A stretch of 64,000 nucleotides of DNA from Chloroflexota bacterium (GCA_005880795.1 VBGP01000009.1:1-64000); one strand, 5' to 3'. Shown: positions 1 through 11,599, counted from the first letter of the stretch. The notes: generated by a model from the sequence alone, not told the origin. Made by a program: numbers and translations.

Positions 1-1006
1 AACGCGCCGCGACTTGCCGGTCGTAGTCGGCGGCCAGGTCGAGGTCCTCGCAGGCGGCCAGCACTCCGGCCTGCCAGACGCGGCCGGCCAGCCCGATCCC
101 GCTCGCCGCGGTCAGCCCGCGGCTGGCGTGCACGAAACCCTCCAGCACCGTGCTCGAAGCGGTCGAGACGTGGCGCACGCGCATGGCCTGGCGCGCGGGG
201 TCGACGGCCCAGTAGAGCGCCACCCTGGATTCCAGGCGGTTGCAGAAAGCACCGAGGATCTGCGGCATGCCCTGCTCGACCGAAGGTGTCGTGACGATGA
301 CCTTGCGAATCGCGGCCGCGCATTCTCGCAGCGCGTCGGTCCTTCTGCGCGCGGAGTTGTCGCGCTCCTGCACCAGGAGGACAGGCTCGCCGGCGGCGGT
401 GTTCGGGAGCTTGACGATCAGCATGCCGACCTGCACCTCCGTGCCATCGGGCCGGGCCTGGCTGACGTCGGCCTCCCATCGCACGAGATCGCCGTTGCGC
501 AGCAGAGCCAGCGCATCGACGACCGCGGGGCGATCCTTCTCGGCCGTGACCTCGGCGACCGTGGTCTGCACCAGGTCGTCATTGGTGCGTCCGAGGACCG
601 CGACCAGCGGCTCGTTGGCCTGCATCCACCTGCCGTCGAGGTCAGCCATTCCGAGCCCCAGATCGGCTGAGTCAAGCGTGGCTCGCAGGCGGCGCTCCGC
701 CTGGGCCGCGCTTTCGCGCGAGTGCCTGCTGAGCACGCTCATCGTGATCGCCACCGCCAGCAGCACCGCAGCCAGCAGCACGGCGGCCGCGACATCCGTT
801 GCCTGACCTGCCGAAGCGATCGGCTGGAACAGGACCGCCATCGCCGCGACCACGGCGACCGCGATCGACTCCGCCCGATTCTGCTGGAGCGAAACGAGCA
901 GCACCACCGCGAGATAGAGCGGGAACGCGACCACTGGCTGCGCGTCAGCCAGGATCTGGACCGCGAAGATGGCGGCCAGCGCCGCAAACGGCGTGGCCCG
1001 GCGCAC
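1..1006 (-). CDS. Membrane PAS/GAF sensor protein, C-terminus cut by window edge
   Basis: I translated this frame by hand from the minus strand; it is open from about position 1009 to the window edge. The first ~85 residues are hydrophobic and form several membrane segments. A PAS-like domain follows (around residues 95-210, with L-R-A-T-L-D-S-A-D-L-G-L and later G-R-T-N-D-D-L), then a GAF-like domain (V-A-L-Y-W-A-V, then G-I-G-L-A-G-R-V-W) that runs off the edge. The output domain is missing, so it could be a histidine kinase, a GGDEF protein or a phosphatase. The start is uncertain: GTG at 1006 or TTG at 1009, without a clear ribosome site. It is divergent from the hybrid kinase at 1298. 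Confidence 0.7.
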   Translation of the reverse strand, partial: MRRATPFAALAAIFAVQILADAQPVVAFPLYLAVVLLVSLQQNRAESIAVAVVAAMAVLFQPIASAGQATDVAAAVLLAAVLLAVAITMSVLSRHSRESAAQAERRLRATLDSADLGLGMADLDGRWMQANEPLVAVLGRTNDDLVQTTVAEVTAEKDRPAVVDALALLRNGDLVRWEADVSQARPDGTEVQVGMLIVKLPNTAAGEPVLLVQERDNSARRRTDALRECAAAIRKVIVTTPSVEQGMPQILGAFCNRLESRVALYWAVDPARQAMRVRHVSTASSTVLEGFVHASRGLTAASGIGLAGRVWQAGVLAACEDLDLAADYDRQVAAR

Positions 1007-1148
1007 CAAGACCCGAGTCCCCGAGACAGACTCCGAACCGGCCCCTGGCAATACCCCTGATGCCTCGCCCCCCCTGGCGGGTTGGAAGGTGCGCAGGCGA
1101 CAAAGTGTATCGACGGACAGTGACGCTTCAGCCCCCTTAGAAGAAGTC

Positions 1149-1240
1149 GCAAAGGCACCCTCTCCCCCCAGGGGAGCAATCAGATGGCGCGCCTCGCGCG
1201 TCCTTAACGGGCTCGTCCCGCAGGGCCGGGGAGAGGGGGG
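1149..1240. repeat. Interspersed 93-bp element, copy A (intergenic)
   Basis: This begins GCAAAGGCACCCTCTCCCC and ends GGGGAGAGGGGG, so the ends are near-perfect inverted repeats. It is about 88% identical by eye to the reverse complement of 58131-58223, including the central GGAGCAATCAGATGGCGCGC and CGTCCTTAACGGGCT blocks. A shorter copy with the same ends lies at 17749-17798. It occupies most of the roughly 290-bp gap (1007-1297) between two divergent sensor genes; nothing else is recognised there. Confidence 0.85.
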
Positions 1241-1297
1241 TGCGCCGAAGTACAAAAGCGTGGCTACGTTGTGTAAGCTTCGGCCCGGCTGCCGAGA

Positions 1298-3568
<2,271 letters not shown>

Positions 3569-3581
3569 GGACCGGGCACCT

Positions 3582-3601
3582 CGGATAGTCCGGACTATCC
3601 G
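3582..3601. repeat. Palindromic repeat, single copy, between convergent genes
   Basis: The perfect 18-bp palindrome GGATAGTCCGGACTATCC (3583-3600), extended by one C/G pair, sits between the stops of the hybrid kinase and the receiver-PP2C gene. The same palindrome occurs at 43011-43028 and 55400-55417. As RNA it would form a hairpin, but there is no T-run, so it is not a classical intrinsic terminator. It may be a terminator-like hairpin, a protein-binding site or a small mobile palindrome. Confidence 0.85.
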
Positions 3602-3615
3602 GGAAAGGGGCCCGC

Positions 3616-4755
3616 CTAGAGCCGCTTGAGTGCGACCACCGTCACGTCGTCGAACAGGTCCTTATCCCGCGCGCCGTGGGCAAGGATGTCGACCATCTCC
3701 TGGGCGGTGCCGGCCCGGCGCGCCTCGTAGGGGAGCTGGACTTCCTTTGTCGCGAGGTCCGGCCGCAGGTCCAGCAGCCCATCGGAGAAAACGACCAGCG
3801 AGTCCCCCGGCTGGAGTGTTACCCGCCCCGCGACGAACTGCGTGTCGGGGAAGATGCCGATGGGAGCGCTGCGATGCGGAAGCAGCTCCTGGCCCTTCGC
3901 TCCGCGAAGCAGCCGAGCGTGGCCGTGTCCTGCATCGACGTAGTCGAGCTGCCCCGTGCGCGGGTCGAACGTGCAGTGGAAGACCGTGACGTATGCGTGG
4001 CTCACCTCGAGCGCGGCAGACATCACGCCGGCGGCCTGCTTGATGCCCGCCTCCAGCGGCGCGACGCCAGATACGCCCCGCAGCGCGGCGCGCGCGGTGG
4101 CCATCATCAGTGACGCCGGCAGGCCCTTGCCCATCACATCGCCCAGCGTCACCGCGATCCGCTCTTCTCCCGCCCGGTACCAGTCGTAAAAGTCTCCGCT
4201 GATCTCTCGCGCCGCCGTGAGGTGAGCGGCGACCTCGAACCCCTCCTCCCTCAAAGGCGAGGCAGGCAGCATGCCGGCCTGGAGCTCGGAAGCCCGCCGC
4301 ATCTGTTCCACGCGCTCCGCGACCAGGCCCTCGAGCCGGTCGAGGTTGGCCCGGTTGTCCAGCTCGAGGCTGCGCCGGCGCAGGTTGTTGACAACAAGAA
4401 GGTAGAGCTGGGTTGCGCCGACAGGCTTGACGTGGTACGCGAACGCCCCGTGTTCGAGCGCGGCCTTGCCGAGCTCAGCGTCATCGACCCCGGAGATCAT
4501 GACCACGGCCGTGTCCGGCCTGGTCGAACGAAGCTCCTCGAGCAAGCCGTAGCCCGACTCGTCCGGAAGGCGCACGTCGAGCAGGGCGACCGCGTAGTCG
4601 TTCGCCTCTACGAGGCGGCGAGCCTCGGCGGCGCTCAAGGCCACGTCGCACTCGAAGCCCCGGCTCCGGAGGGTGCGCGCCATCACCCGCGCGAGCGGCT
4701 CGTCGTCGTCCACGACCAAGACACGTTCGGTGGCTTTGGAGCCGGCCACGGCCAT
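3616..4755 (-). CDS. Response regulator with PP2C/SpoIIE-type serine phosphatase output
   Basis: A 379-residue protein. Residues 10-125 form a receiver with phosphoacceptor Asp60 (ALLDVRLPDESG). A linker helix follows (130-170), then a PP2C-like SpoIIE/RsbU phosphatase domain with the metal-ligand motifs EISGDFYDW, LGDVMGKG and VFSDGLLDLR. Proteins of this build dephosphorylate a STAS anti-sigma antagonist and so release a sigma factor, under phosphorelay control. The STAS and RsbW-like genes start about 50 bp away on the other strand, so this is very likely their phosphatase. Confidence 0.9.
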   Translation of the reverse strand: MAVAGSKATERVLVVDDDEPLARVMARTLRSRGFECDVALSAAEARRLVEANDYAVALLDVRLPDESGYGLLEELRSTRPDTAVVMISGVDDAELGKAALEHGAFAYHVKPVGATQLYLLVVNNLRRRSLELDNRANLDRLEGLVAERVEQMRRASELQAGMLPASPLREEGFEVAAHLTAAREISGDFYDWYRAGEERIAVTLGDVMGKGLPASLMMATARAALRGVSGVAPLEAGIKQAAGVMSAALEVSHAYVTVFHCTFDPRTGQLDYVDAGHGHARLLRGAKGQELLPHRSAPIGIFPDTQFVAGRVTLQPGDSLVVFSDGLLDLRPDLATKEVQLPYEARRAGTAQEMVDILAHGARDKDLFDDVTVVALKRL

Positions 4756-4806
4756 GCAGTGTAGAGAGGCTAAAGTCCTCGCTTTCTGCCATATGCTCTT
4801 CCGGCT

Positions 4807-5148
4807 GTGGCTCTCGACGTTCAGACCCGCCAGACGGAGGGCGGCATCTCAGTGGTCGTCCCCACCGGCCGCCTCGACGTTGCAGGCGCCCCGGCGCTGA
4901 AAGACGCGATCGGAGAGCTGGTCAAGAACGGCCCGCCGCGGGTGGTCATCGACATGGAGGGCATCAGCTTTGTCGACTCCACCGGGCTGGGCTCCGTGAT
5001 CTCAGCCCTGAAGCAGGTCCGAGGCAGCCAGGGCGACCTGCGGCTGGCCGCCCCCAACCAGCAGGTCAGAGTGGTGCTGGAGCTCACCACGCTCGACCGC
5101 GTGTTCCCTTACTACGCCACTGTCGAGGAAGCCCTCACTGGCTTTTAA
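4807..5148 (+). CDS. STAS-domain anti-sigma factor antagonist (RsbV/SpoIIAA-like)
   Basis: A 113-residue single STAS domain. The conserved phosphorylatable serine is Ser58 in FVDSTGLGS. In the family, the unphosphorylated form binds the RsbW/SpoIIAB kinase and frees a sigma factor; phosphorylation by the kinase inactivates it. The start is GTG 4807. The next gene, 4 bp downstream, is the RsbW-like kinase, and the PP2C phosphatase is divergent, so all three parts of a partner-switching module are present. No sigma factor gene is seen in the window. Confidence 0.92.
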   Translation: MALDVQTRQTEGGISVVVPTGRLDVAGAPALKDAIGELVKNGPPRVVIDMEGISFVDSTGLGSVISALKQVRGSQGDLRLAAPNQQVRVVLELTTLDRVFPYYATVEEALTGF

Positions 5149-5152
5149 GCCT

Positions 5153-5566
5153 GTGAGGAGTCAACCCTTTGAATTCCGCGCCAGCTTCATCGACCTCGAA
5201 GAGGGGCTCGACGTCCTGCACCAGTCGATGGAGCGCCTGCGCAGCGCGACCGGCCGCACGCTGGAAGACCGGCCGCTCATGCTCTTCGAGACCGCGCTGG
5301 GTGAGATCGGCAGCAACGTCCTCACACATGGCCGGCCGCCGGGCACCGAAAAGCCCGTCGACTACGTCCTTCGGTTCGATGCCGGCGTGGTCGAGGCTTC
5401 GCTCACCGACTCCGGCGCCCCAGCTCACGAGCACCTGGCTCGAGAGATGCCCACGCATGACAGCGAGCAGGGCCGTGGCCTCGCAATGGCGCGCTCGCTG
5501 CTCGACGAGCTTGGTTATCGACGCGACGGAGAGGTCAATCGGTGGCGGCTGGTGAAACGGCTTTGA
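5153..5566 (+). CDS. RsbW-like anti-sigma serine kinase (stand-alone HATPase)
   Basis: A 137-residue GHKL ATPase domain. The N-box is visible as ETALGEIGSNVLTHG, G1 as DSGAP and G2 as GRGLAMARSLLDELG. It has no dimerisation/phosphotransfer domain, which fits the RsbW/SpoIIAB family that phosphorylates STAS partners and sequesters a sigma factor. Start is GTG 5153, 4 bp after the STAS gene. Its 3' end overlaps the next gene, a stand-alone DHp-like domain, so an alternative reading is that the two products act as a split histidine kinase. Confidence 0.85.
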   Translation: MRSQPFEFRASFIDLEEGLDVLHQSMERLRSATGRTLEDRPLMLFETALGEIGSNVLTHGRPPGTEKPVDYVLRFDAGVVEASLTDSGAPAHEHLAREMPTHDSEQGRGLAMARSLLDELGYRRDGEVNRWRLVKRL

Positions 5567-5781
5567 ACCAGGACAGCGAGCACATCGAGGATCCCGGTCG
5601 CGTGCTGATCCACGACTTTCGCAACCTGCTCGCCGTGATCGTGAACTACAGCGAGCTCATCGGCGAAGAGCTGAACGACCCGGAGGCGATTCGCGCGGAC
5701 ATTGCCGAGGTGAAGGCGGCGGCTGAACGAGCCATCGTGCTGACGGAAAAGCTGCCTCTCCTGGGAAGGCCCCGCGCGTGA
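5542..5781 (+). CDS. Stand-alone DHp (HisKA-like) domain protein
   Basis: A 79-residue protein that is nothing but a dimerisation/phosphoacceptor hairpin. The first helix has LIHDFRNLLAVIVNYSEL, which matches the H-box of HDFNNLL-type histidine kinases with His24 as candidate phosphoacceptor. The second helix ends ERAIVLTEKL. There is no catalytic ATPase domain, so it cannot phosphorylate itself. GTG 5542 gives a 25-nt overlap with the RsbW-like gene; TTG 5563, overlapping the stop TGA, is an equally plausible start. The next gene (receiver-GGDEF) overlaps its stop, so receiver phosphorylation by or through this hairpin is a reasonable inference. Confidence 0.75.
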   Translation: MAAGETALNQDSEHIEDPGRVLIHDFRNLLAVIVNYSELIGEELNDPEAIRADIAEVKAAAERAIVLTEKLPLLGRPRA

Positions 5782-6782
5782 CTGTCACCAGACGGGTGGG
5801 CGTGGGACCTGAGCGACCTCGCTCCGCCTTGGTCCATCGCGACATCGCGCTGGTCGTCGATGACGACGAGCAGGTGCTGCGCCTGGTCAAGCGCGTGCTG
5901 GAGCGAGCTGGGTTTGAGTGCATCACCGTCAACGACGGACAGGCGGCCCACGACGCCGCGGTCGAGTGGCGTCCCGACATCATCCTGCTCGACCTCATGA
6001 TCGGAGAGGTCACGGGCGACCACGTCATGTCAGAGCTCCGCGACGACTTTCGTACGCGTCTCATCCCGGTCGTGTTCCTGACGGTCAGAGATTCGCTGAA
6101 GGACAAGGTCGAGCACCTTCTTTCCGGCGCGGACGACTATGTGACCAAGCCTTTCATTCCCGAGGAGCTCGTTGCTCGCCTGCGTGCGGTGATGTCGCGC
6201 TCCACAACGACTCGTGGACTCAGCCCACTCACGGGCATGAGCGGAAACAGCGACATCCTTCGCGAGATCACGCGCAGACTTGCCCAGAGCGAGCGCTTCG
6301 CTGTGCTCTACCCCGACATCGATTCGTTCAAAAGCTACAACGACCACTACGGGTTTCTTCGAGGCGACGACGTGATCAAGACGCTCGCCACGATCATCCT
6401 TGAGGTCCTCGAAGAAAACCATTCCGACCACCACTTCGCGGGCCACGTCGGGGGCGACGACTTCGTGGTCCTGACCGAGCCGAGCATCGCTGAGACGATC
6501 GCGACGGAGATCACGAAGCGGTTCGACCAGGCGATCGTCGCGCTCTACGACCCAATCGACCGCGATCGCGGATGGATCGAGTCCGAAGAGCGCAATGGCA
6601 GCATGCTGCGCACCCCCCTCGTCTCGGTGTCCATCGGGATCGTCATCGCCGAGCCCGGCAGCTACAGCAGCGCGGCCGCGGTGGCCGCTCGTGCCTCCGA
6701 GGTGAAGGGTGTCGCCAAGCGCATGCCGGGCTCGAAATGGGTGCTTGACCGTCGGCGGCCACCGGAGCGATTCAGCTCTTGA
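5778..6782 (+). CDS. Receiver-GGDEF response regulator (PleD-like, GGDDF variant)
   Basis: A 334-residue protein. The N-terminal receiver (about 20-140) has VVDDDEQ, phosphoacceptor DLM in ILLDLMIG, and the lysine in VTKPF. The C-terminal GGDEF-type domain (about 155-315) retains the metal-binding DIDSFK block and VSIGI, but its active-site signature reads GGDDF rather than GG[DE]EF. It may make cyclic di-GMP weakly, or act as a nucleotide-binding sensor. The GTG start overlaps the preceding gene, and its stop overlaps the start of the Tad ATPase fusion, so it is translationally coupled to the pilus motor. Confidence 0.85.
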   Translation: MTVTRRVGVGPERPRSALVHRDIALVVDDDEQVLRLVKRVLERAGFECITVNDGQAAHDAAVEWRPDIILLDLMIGEVTGDHVMSELRDDFRTRLIPVVFLTVRDSLKDKVEHLLSGADDYVTKPFIPEELVARLRAVMSRSTTTRGLSPLTGMSGNSDILREITRRLAQSERFAVLYPDIDSFKSYNDHYGFLRGDDVIKTLATIILEVLEENHSDHHFAGHVGGDDFVVLTEPSIAETIATEITKRFDQAIVALYDPIDRDRGWIESEERNGSMLRTPLVSVSIGIVIAEPGSYSSAAAVAARASEVKGVAKRMPGSKWVLDRRRPPERFSS

Positions 6783-9700
6783 GCGACGTCACGATCGAAG
6801 CAATCGCCGGACCACCTGACGACGCAGCCGCGCGAGCGCCGCGCGTCAAGGTGGTCATCCACCGCCTGGACGGCGGGCTGGAGGACGGCGAATCGGACTC
6901 TCGCACGATCACGACGGCGGGCTTTCCCGTCTACTCTCCTTCGGATCCGGATCGGGCGCGTTTCGTGCCCAGTCGCGACATCAAATACGTGGTTTTCGGT
7001 TCGGCGGACGACCCGGCCCTCGAGCCTGATCCAGGCGATAGCAGCACCGCGCGCAAGGCGATCCTCCGCTTCCGTGATGGTGAGTGGATCGCGGCATACA
7101 TCGAGCAGGGCGCGCAGCCTGTGGGAGACGGCATCGCGATCAAGATCCGGCTGGCTGAGATCCAGCGCGTGATCCCGGCGGTCGCGGCCTCGCCCTCCCT
7201 TCTAGAGATGCAGTTCGTCGACATGTGGACCGCCACGGCCGCGTCCACAACTCATCCCCAGCGGCGGCGCTCCGACGTGCTGGAGGCAGCGGCGAGGCAG
7301 GGCAGGGACCTGAACAAGCTCGCGAACGATTTTCGCGACCGCCTCGCCATGATCCGTGACGTCGGCCTCACGACCGGCGACACGCTGGCCTTCTCGCGAG
7401 CCGTCCGCACCCACCTCGATCGATTCCTGCTCGAGGAGAGCATCGTCCTCAACACTCAGGAGAAGTCAGCGCTCGCCGACCTCATCCTGCGGAAGGCAGT
7501 CGGCTACGGCCCTCTCGACAGCCTGCTGCACGACCGGTCGGTGAGCGAGATCATGGTCAACAGCCCGGACGAGATCTACATCGAGCGGCGCGGCGTCCTG
7601 ACCAAGGCCGATGTCCGGTTCGAGGACGAGAACCAGCTGCTGGAGACGATCCGCCGCATGGTGGCGACGACCGGCCGCCACATCGATGGTCTCAACCCGA
7701 TGGTGGACGCGCGCCTTCCGGACGGCAGCCGTGTCAACGCCATCATCCGTCCCGCGGCGATCCACGGTCCGGCGCTCACGATCCGCAAGTTCAAGGACGC
7801 CGTCCTGGGCATGGAGGACCTGAAGCACGAGGGAAGCCTCAGCCCCGCCATGGCGGAGTTCCTACAGGCGGCGGTGCTGGGGCGCATGAACATCCTGGTC
7901 TCCGGCGGAACCGGCTCCGGCAAGACCACGACGCTCAACGTCGTCGCGCGCTTCATCCCGCACAACCAGCGCGTGATCACCATCGAAGACGCAGCCGAGC
8001 TGCAGATCGATCACCCCCACGTCATCGCGCTCGAGCACCGTCCACCCAACGTGGAAGGCAAGGGCGAGCTCACCATCCGGCAGTTGCTTCGCAACAGCCT
8101 GCGAATGCGACCCGACCGCATCCTCGTCGGCGAGGTCCGCGGCGCCGAGGCGCTGGACATGCTGCAGGCGATGAACACCGGCCACGACGGATCGATGTCG
8201 ACCATCCACTCCAACTCGGCGCGCGATGCGCTTTCGCGCCTGGAGACGATGGTGATGATGGCCTCGATCGACATCCCGTTCGAGGCGGTGCGGGCGCAGA
8301 TCGCGTCCGCGGTCAACCTGATCGTGCACCAGGCGCGCATGCCTGACGGGCGGCGCAAGGTCGCCCAGATCGCAGAGGTGGTCGGCTACGACTCGAACGG
8401 CCCCATCCTGCGCGACATCTTCCTGCTGGGCATGGGCTCGGACCTCAGGCTCGAGTACAACGCCACCGGCTATGTGCCGACCGCCCTGGACAAGGCAGCC
8501 TTCTACGGCGTGCAGGTCAACCAGGACCTGTTCGACCCGGTGAAGTCGCGCTACGTGCCGGCCGGGTCCGACAGCATGATGCCCGTCGTCAAGGACCCGA
8601 TGATGTCGGGCCAGGGCAGGAGCGACAACGTCGAGCGCCGGACGGTCGTGGTCGTGCCATTCAGCTCGGAGCGACCCGCATCCCGTCCGACGAGTGGCGG
8701 GCCGGCACAGGCAGAGGCGGCGCCCGCCGCCCAGACCCCGGAGATGCAGGAGGAGATGCGCAAGCTCATCGACGCCGCCCGCTCAGCCGTCGCCGACCTC
8801 CAGGCAGCGGCGCCGCAACCGGCCGAACACCCTCCGGCGGTGACGAGCGCGCCGCCACAATCAGCGCCGGCCGCGTATCCGGCTCCCGCGCCTGTGGCGC
8901 CGATCGTCTACCCCACCCAGGCGCCGCCCGCCTACGCCGGCGGGGCGCCGACGCCACCGCCGGCCTATTACTCGCCCCAGCAAGACCTCCACGCGGGCCA
9001 GGCGCTGGAGGCTGCCACCGCCATGGCTCGCGCCACCACCGCCCTCGGCCAGCTTGCCGCGGCATCGAGCGGGTTTGGCGGCATGCTGCCGACGGTCCGC
9101 GGGACCGAGGGCGCACCGGGGCCGGCCGGCGCATCGCGCCGGATCCAGGCAGTGATCGAGAGCATCATCACGCGCCGCGGGCTGAGCTTGCGCCTGGCCA
9201 ACGCGCTCACCGAAGCCTTCGAGGGCGCGGAGCTGAAGGGGAGCGACTACGCGAGAGACAACAAGATCAGCAAGGATTCGGCAGGACGCGAGCTGCGCCT
9301 GGCCGGTGAGGCCGGCCTTCTGCAGACCGTGCGCTACCCCCAGGGCGAGGCCGGGTTCCGGGCCTCGCAGGGTCTGCTCCGCGAGATCGCCGAGGGACTT
9401 GGGCAACCTATCAACGCCGCAGCCCCGCTGACCGCGGAGACGATCATCGGCAGCCTCGCGGTCGGCCAGACGGAAGGCACCGTCACCATCATGTTCACAG
9501 ACGTCGAGGAATCGACGCGGCTGCTCTCGACACGGGGCTTCACCGCCTCACACGAGATCATGAAGGCGTACGAGACGATCATCGACGAGACGGTCAACCA
9601 GCACGCAGGCCGCAGGATCAAAGGTCTCGGGGACGGGTTCATGATCAGCTTCGGCTCAGCCCGGCATGGCGTCGAATGCGCGCTCGACATCCAGCAGGCC

Positions 9701-11599
9701 ATCGGCGACTACAGCAAGCAGAATCCCGAGCGCAAGCTGCGCATTCGCATCGGTCTCAATACGGGTGAGGTCGTTGAGGAAGCCGGTGACATCTTCGGCG
9801 CCGCGGTGAACGTCGCGGCTCGAGTCGCGGGCAAAGCGAAAGGCGGCGAGATCCTCGTCTCGGAGATCGTCCGCCAGCTGGTGGGCCCGATTACCGAGAT
9901 GAAATTCGATTTTCGCGGCCGCTACAAGCTCAAGGGATTCCCCGACCGATGGCGGCTGCACCAGGTCACGCCGGGCGAGGTGAAGGAATCGCATCGCGTG
10001 CTCACCTCCGGCGATGGTTTTGTCGACCGAGAGCAGGAGCGGCTCGACATCCGGATTGCGCTCGACCGGGCTGCCACAGGCAGCGGATCGGTCATCTTTC
10101 TGACCGGCGCCCCAGGCATCGGCACATCGCGTCTCGCCTCCGAGGTCGCGGGCGAAGCGGCCGCCAAGGGATGGCTCGTCCTGAGCGGGCGCTGCCTCGA
10201 GAAAGATGGCGAACCGTATGGGCCGTTCCGGGATGTGCTGGCCGCTGCTGTCGGGTCGGCTACCGCGAAGACGCTGCAGGAGGCGGCCGGCCACCACGGC
10301 CCGCTGCTCGCATACCTCGCACCTGCCCTTCGCCAGAAGGTCCGCGCCATGCCGGTCGCGGCCACGATCGGGGCCGACAAGGTTCGCGAGCAGCTGTTCA
10401 AAGCGACGCACGCATTCCTGGACCGCGTGCAGGGCGCCAAACCGCTGCTGATCGTGCTGGACGACCTGCAGTGGGCCGATGAAGCGACCGTCATGCTCCT
10501 CCGGGACCTCGCGGAGAGAGTGAACGGAAGCAGGATGGTCATCCTGGGCACCTACTGGGACTCGGAGCTGGACTCGGCCAGACCGTTTGCCACGGCGCTT
10601 TCGCGACTCCTGAAGCGGCGTCGAGCGCAGAGGATTGCTCTGAGCAGGCTCTCCGACCACGATGTGGAACGAATCGTCACGGGCATGACCGAGACTCCGT
10701 TGCCCCCCGTTCAGCTGCTGGGCATCCAGGCGGCGACCGAGGGCAACCCGCTCTTCGTCGAGCACTCGTTCCTCTATATGTCGGAGTCGGAGAGCATGCT
10801 CGGAGGTGCGCGTCCGCAGTCGAGCTACACGGAAGAAGACCTCGAGCTTGCGCAGAGCGTGCGCGGCCTCATCGGCCGGCGGATCCAGCGGTTGAGCGAG
10901 CCTGCGCAGCGAATGCTCGTCGCGGTCGCGGTGATCGGGCGAGATTTCGACGTCGCACTGCTCGAGTCTTTCGGTGAGCTCTCCGGTCACGAGCTGCGAG
11001 AAGCTCTGGACGAAGCGACGCGTGGACATTTTCTTGTCGCCGCCGGAAAGGACTCGTACCGCTTCGCCCACGACCTCGTTCGCCAGCGTGTTCTCGCGGC
11101 GCTTCCGCTGCCACGACTCCAGGCATACCACCTCGCGGTGGCCGAAACCCTCGAGCGCGTTTACGGCAAGACCGCGCAAGACCATGCGAGGGAGATCGGC
11201 TATCACCTCTACCAGGCGGGCACGGCGGCGGATCCGTTCCGCACCGCCGTCTTCCTCGGTCAGGCTGCGGGCAACGCACTCACCGTCGGTGCTTTCGAGG
11301 AAGTGCTGCGCCTGGTCGACTCGACCCTGCAGCTGATGCCGGCGGACAGGACAAGGGAGCGGGCCGAGGCGCTGGCCGGACGCGCGCAAGCGCTCTGGGG
11401 CCTGGGCCGGATCGAGGACGCTAAGTCGGCCTGGAAAGGGGCGGTCGAGCGTTACGAGGAGCTCGGCGATCGCAAGGCGGCCGAAGTCCTCCACCGCCGG
11501 ATCGCGCACCTCGACTCGCGTGGTGAAGCGCACGAGGCCAACGGGGCGGGTCCCGCTGAAGCGGCGGCGCCGCTCGAAGCGGAGGTCACCAGCAGCTAG
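6779..11599 (+). CDS. Tad pilus ATPase (CpaF/TadA) fused to class III cyclase, STAND/AAA ATPase and TPR-like region
   Basis: A single uninterrupted 1606-residue ORF from TTG 6779. Residues 1-150: domain of unknown function, rich in beta strands by eye. 160-590: complete CpaF/TadA secretion ATPase with Walker [10 protein letters not shown] (376-384), [13 protein letters not shown] and MSTIHSNS. 630-740: Pro/Ala-rich linker. About 785-875: winged-helix-like segment. 895-1065: class III adenylate/guanylate cyclase domain with MFTDVEEST (metal Asp908), KGLGDGF (Asp952) and NVAAR (Asn1011, Arg1015). 1080-1450: STAND/AAA-type ATPase with degenerate Walker [10 protein letters not shown] (no lysine) and Walker [13 protein letters not shown]. 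1450-1590: helical TPR-like repeats. The first half powers Tad pilus assembly or retraction; the second half is normally a separate signalling protein. The cyclase residues look competent, but substrate choice cannot be settled by eye. Confidence 0.93.
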   Translation: MSDVTIEAIAGPPDDAAARAPRVKVVIHRLDGGLEDGESDSRTITTAGFPVYSPSDPDRARFVPSRDIKYVVFGSADDPALEPDPGDSSTARKAILRFRDGEWIAAYIEQGAQPVGDGIAIKIRLAEIQRVIPAVAASPSLLEMQFVDMWTATAASTTHPQRRRSDVLEAAARQGRDLNKLANDFRDRLAMIRDVGLTTGDTLAFSRAVRTHLDRFLLEESIVLNTQEKSALADLILRKAVGYGPLDSLLHDRSVSEIMVNSPDEIYIERRGVLTKADVRFEDENQLLETIRRMVATTGRHIDGLNPMVDARLPDGSRVNAIIRPAAIHGPALTIRKFKDAVLGMEDLKHEGSLSPAMAEFLQAAVLGRMNILVSGGTGSGKTTTLNVVARFIPHNQRVITIEDAAELQIDHPHVIALEHRPPNVEGKGELTIRQLLRNSLRMRPDRILVGEVRGAEALDMLQAMNTGHDGSMSTIHSNSARDALSRLETMVMMASIDIPFEAVRAQIASAVNLIVHQARMPDGRRKVAQIAEVVGYDSNGPILRDIFLLGMGSDLRLEYNATGYVPTALDKAAFYGVQVNQDLFDPVKSRYVPAGSDSMMPVVKDPMMSGQGRSDNVERRTVVVVPFSSERPASRPTSGGPAQAEAAPAAQTPEMQEEMRKLIDAARSAVADLQAAAPQPAEHPPAVTSAPPQSAPAAYPAPAPVAPIVYPTQAPPAYAGGAPTPPPAYYSPQQDLHAGQALEAATAMARATTALGQLAAASSGFGGMLPTVRGTEGAPGPAGASRRIQAVIESIITRRGLSLRLANALTEAFEGAELKGSDYARDNKISKDSAGRELRLAGEAGLLQTVRYPQGEAGFRASQGLLREIAEGLGQPINAAAPLTAETIIGSLAVGQTEGTVTIMFTDVEESTRLLSTRGFTASHEIMKAYETIIDETVNQHAGRRIKGLGDGFMISFGSARHGVECALDIQQAIGDYSKQNPERKLRIRIGLNTGEVVEEAGDIFGAAVNVAARVAGKAKGGEILVSEIVRQLVGPITEMKFDFRGRYKLKGFPDRWRLHQVTPGEVKESHRVLTSGDGFVDREQERLDIRIALDRAATGSGSVIFLTGAPGIGTSRLASEVAGEAAAKGWLVLSGRCLEKDGEPYGPFRDVLAAAVGSATAKTLQEAAGHHGPLLAYLAPALRQKVRAMPVAATIGADKVREQLFKATHAFLDRVQGAKPLLIVLDDLQWADEATVMLLRDLAERVNGSRMVILGTYWDSELDSARPFATALSRLLKRRRAQRIALSRLSDHDVERIVTGMTETPLPPVQLLGIQAATEGNPLFVEHSFLYMSESESMLGGARPQSSYTEEDLELAQSVRGLIGRRIQRLSEPAQRMLVAVAVIGRDFDVALLESFGELSGHELREALDEATRGHFLVAAGKDSYRFAHDLVRQRVLAALPLPRLQAYHLAVAETLERVYGKTAQDHAREIGYHLYQAGTAADPFRTAVFLGQAAGNALTVGAFEEVLRLVDSTLQLMPADRTRERAEALAGRAQALWGLGRIEDAKSAWKGAVERYEELGDRKAAEVLHRRIAHLDSRGEAHEANGAGPAEAAAPLEAEVTSS

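Noticed and set aside
14-670. Long plus-strand open frames opposite the first gene
   Set aside because: Arg/His/Pro-rich shadow translations; the minus strand gives clear PAS and GAF motifs.
9656-11533. 625-codon open frame on the minus strand inside the Tad ATPase fusion
   Set aside because: Composition is that of an antisense shadow in high-GC DNA; no domain recognised, and the plus strand carries cyclase and ATPase motifs.
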